This document shows, in pieces, positions 63,799 to 64,000 of a stretch of DNA of 64,000 nucleotides. The translations under genes and the position numbers were made by a program. The notes below the pieces were generated by a model that had not been told where the DNA came from, did not search any database, and saw only the letters and a program-made list of their open reading frames with translations. This DNA comes from Helicobacter rappini. Its GTDB lineage: Bacteria > Campylobacterota > Campylobacteria > Campylobacterales > Helicobacteraceae. The stretch covers positions 1 through 64,000 of the forward strand of contig NZ_FZPK01000005.1 in NCBI RefSeq assembly GCF_900198625.1, given 5' to 3'. The number at the start of each line of letters is the position of its first letter. Positions within the stretch are counted from its first letter, which is position 1.

Positions 63799-64000
63799 AT
63801 GAAATGTAGTAATTTTGTTGATGTTGATAATGAGTTAAAAAGGCTTTGTGAAATACTTGTAAATATTGCAGAGATTGAAGGACAAGTAAGCCTTGCAGTC
63901 AATAAGATAAAAGAAGAGTATGCAGAAGTGATACAGAATCTAAACAATGAAGCAGAGTTTATCAAACAAGAGATTGAGAACTTTTGTGAAGCTAATAAGG
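63799..64000 (+). CDS. gam: Host-nuclease inhibitor Gam (Mu type), partial at right edge
   Basis: The first 67 codons of a coiled-coil protein: MKCSNFVDVDNELKRLCEIL, then AEIEGQVSLAVNKIKEEYAE and EFIKQEIENFCEANK. This matches the N-terminal half of Mu Gam, which binds DNA ends as a Ku-like dimer and shields phage DNA from host exonucleases. AAGGAG precedes the ATG, two bases after the previous stop. In Mu-like phages gam follows the transposition genes A and B, but these are not upstream here. Confidence 0.75.
   Translation, partial: MKCSNFVDVDNELKRLCEILVNIAEIEGQVSLAVNKIKEEYAEVIQNLNNEAEFIKQEIENFCEANK

Noticed and set aside
1-64000. CRISPR arrays, insertion sequences and restriction-modification genes
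   Set aside because: I looked for regularly spaced repeats, transposase motifs and methyltransferase/nuclease motifs and found none; the only phage-type genes are at the right edge.

Overview
The window looks like chromosome of an enterohepatic Helicobacter (Campylobacterota). The DNA is AT-rich. Epsilonproteobacterial families are present, such as a Cj0069-type ATP-grasp protein, an MqnP-type prenyltransferase, a RecO with a C-terminal zinc site and a DUF6115 protein. The heptamer AGATTCT/AGAATCT is strikingly frequent in coding and non-coding DNA. I cannot name the species from sequence alone. Almost everything is conserved housekeeping DNA in short operons on both strands; the unusual material sits in intergenic regions, in repeat-driven protein insertions and at the two ends.

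Layout. 1-1464: a partial gene leaves the left edge, then a gene-poor stretch holds what I read as a type I toxin-antitoxin locus (318-532), a gene remnant and hairpins. 1465-9608: chemoreceptor, dnaG, sppA, a YagU-like membrane protein, lapB-like gene with a 12-base C tract at its 3' end, Cj0069-like gene. 9716-19183 (all minus): MATE exporter, rho, the thrS-infC-rpmI-rplT translation operon, NDH-2, a class I aminotransferase, trmL. 19334-23810: DJ-1 protein, holA, rpsF-ssb-rpsR, phnA-like gene, rnc. 24161-27504: a tight operon of mqnP, an unknown gene, a DUF6115 gene, a queuosine-precursor transporter and bpt. 27951-33285: orphan yejB, yigZ, orphan znuA-like gene, murG, a PP-loop tRNA-thiolation-like enzyme and a thioesterase. 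33757-35633: a two-gene cassette of unknown glycine-zipper membrane proteins behind a 13-base T tract. 36070-39874: metE and metF separated by a palindrome-rich, relatively GC-rich element. 40425-50298: kdsD, pbp1A, rpmB, def, tatD, an Fe-S oxidoreductase, a truncated ravA, a HAD phosphatase and a MidA-type methyltransferase. 50415-50811: tRNA-Val(GAC) and tRNA-Arg(GCG). 51080-62863: TonB receptor, yceI, CoA-binding protein, ffh, menG-recO, a lipoprotein, uspA, mtaB and a ruvX-rsmH gene fusion. 63339-64000: three small genes, the last a Mu Gam-like nuclease inhibitor, marking the start of a prophage or prophage remnant.

Strongest candidates for something new: (i) the small locus at 318-532, where a 25-codon hydrophobic ORF with a strong ribosome site and a mutually exclusive hairpin leader lies between two converging TATAAT promoters, the architecture of a type I toxin-antitoxin system; (ii) the two-gene membrane cassette at 33757-35633, whose candidate promoter spacer is a T13 tract; (iii) the RuvX-RsmH fusion with a heptamer-encoded linker; (iv) the nested palindrome and hairpin array between metE and metF. 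Functional statements for these are inference; the sequence features themselves can be seen directly.
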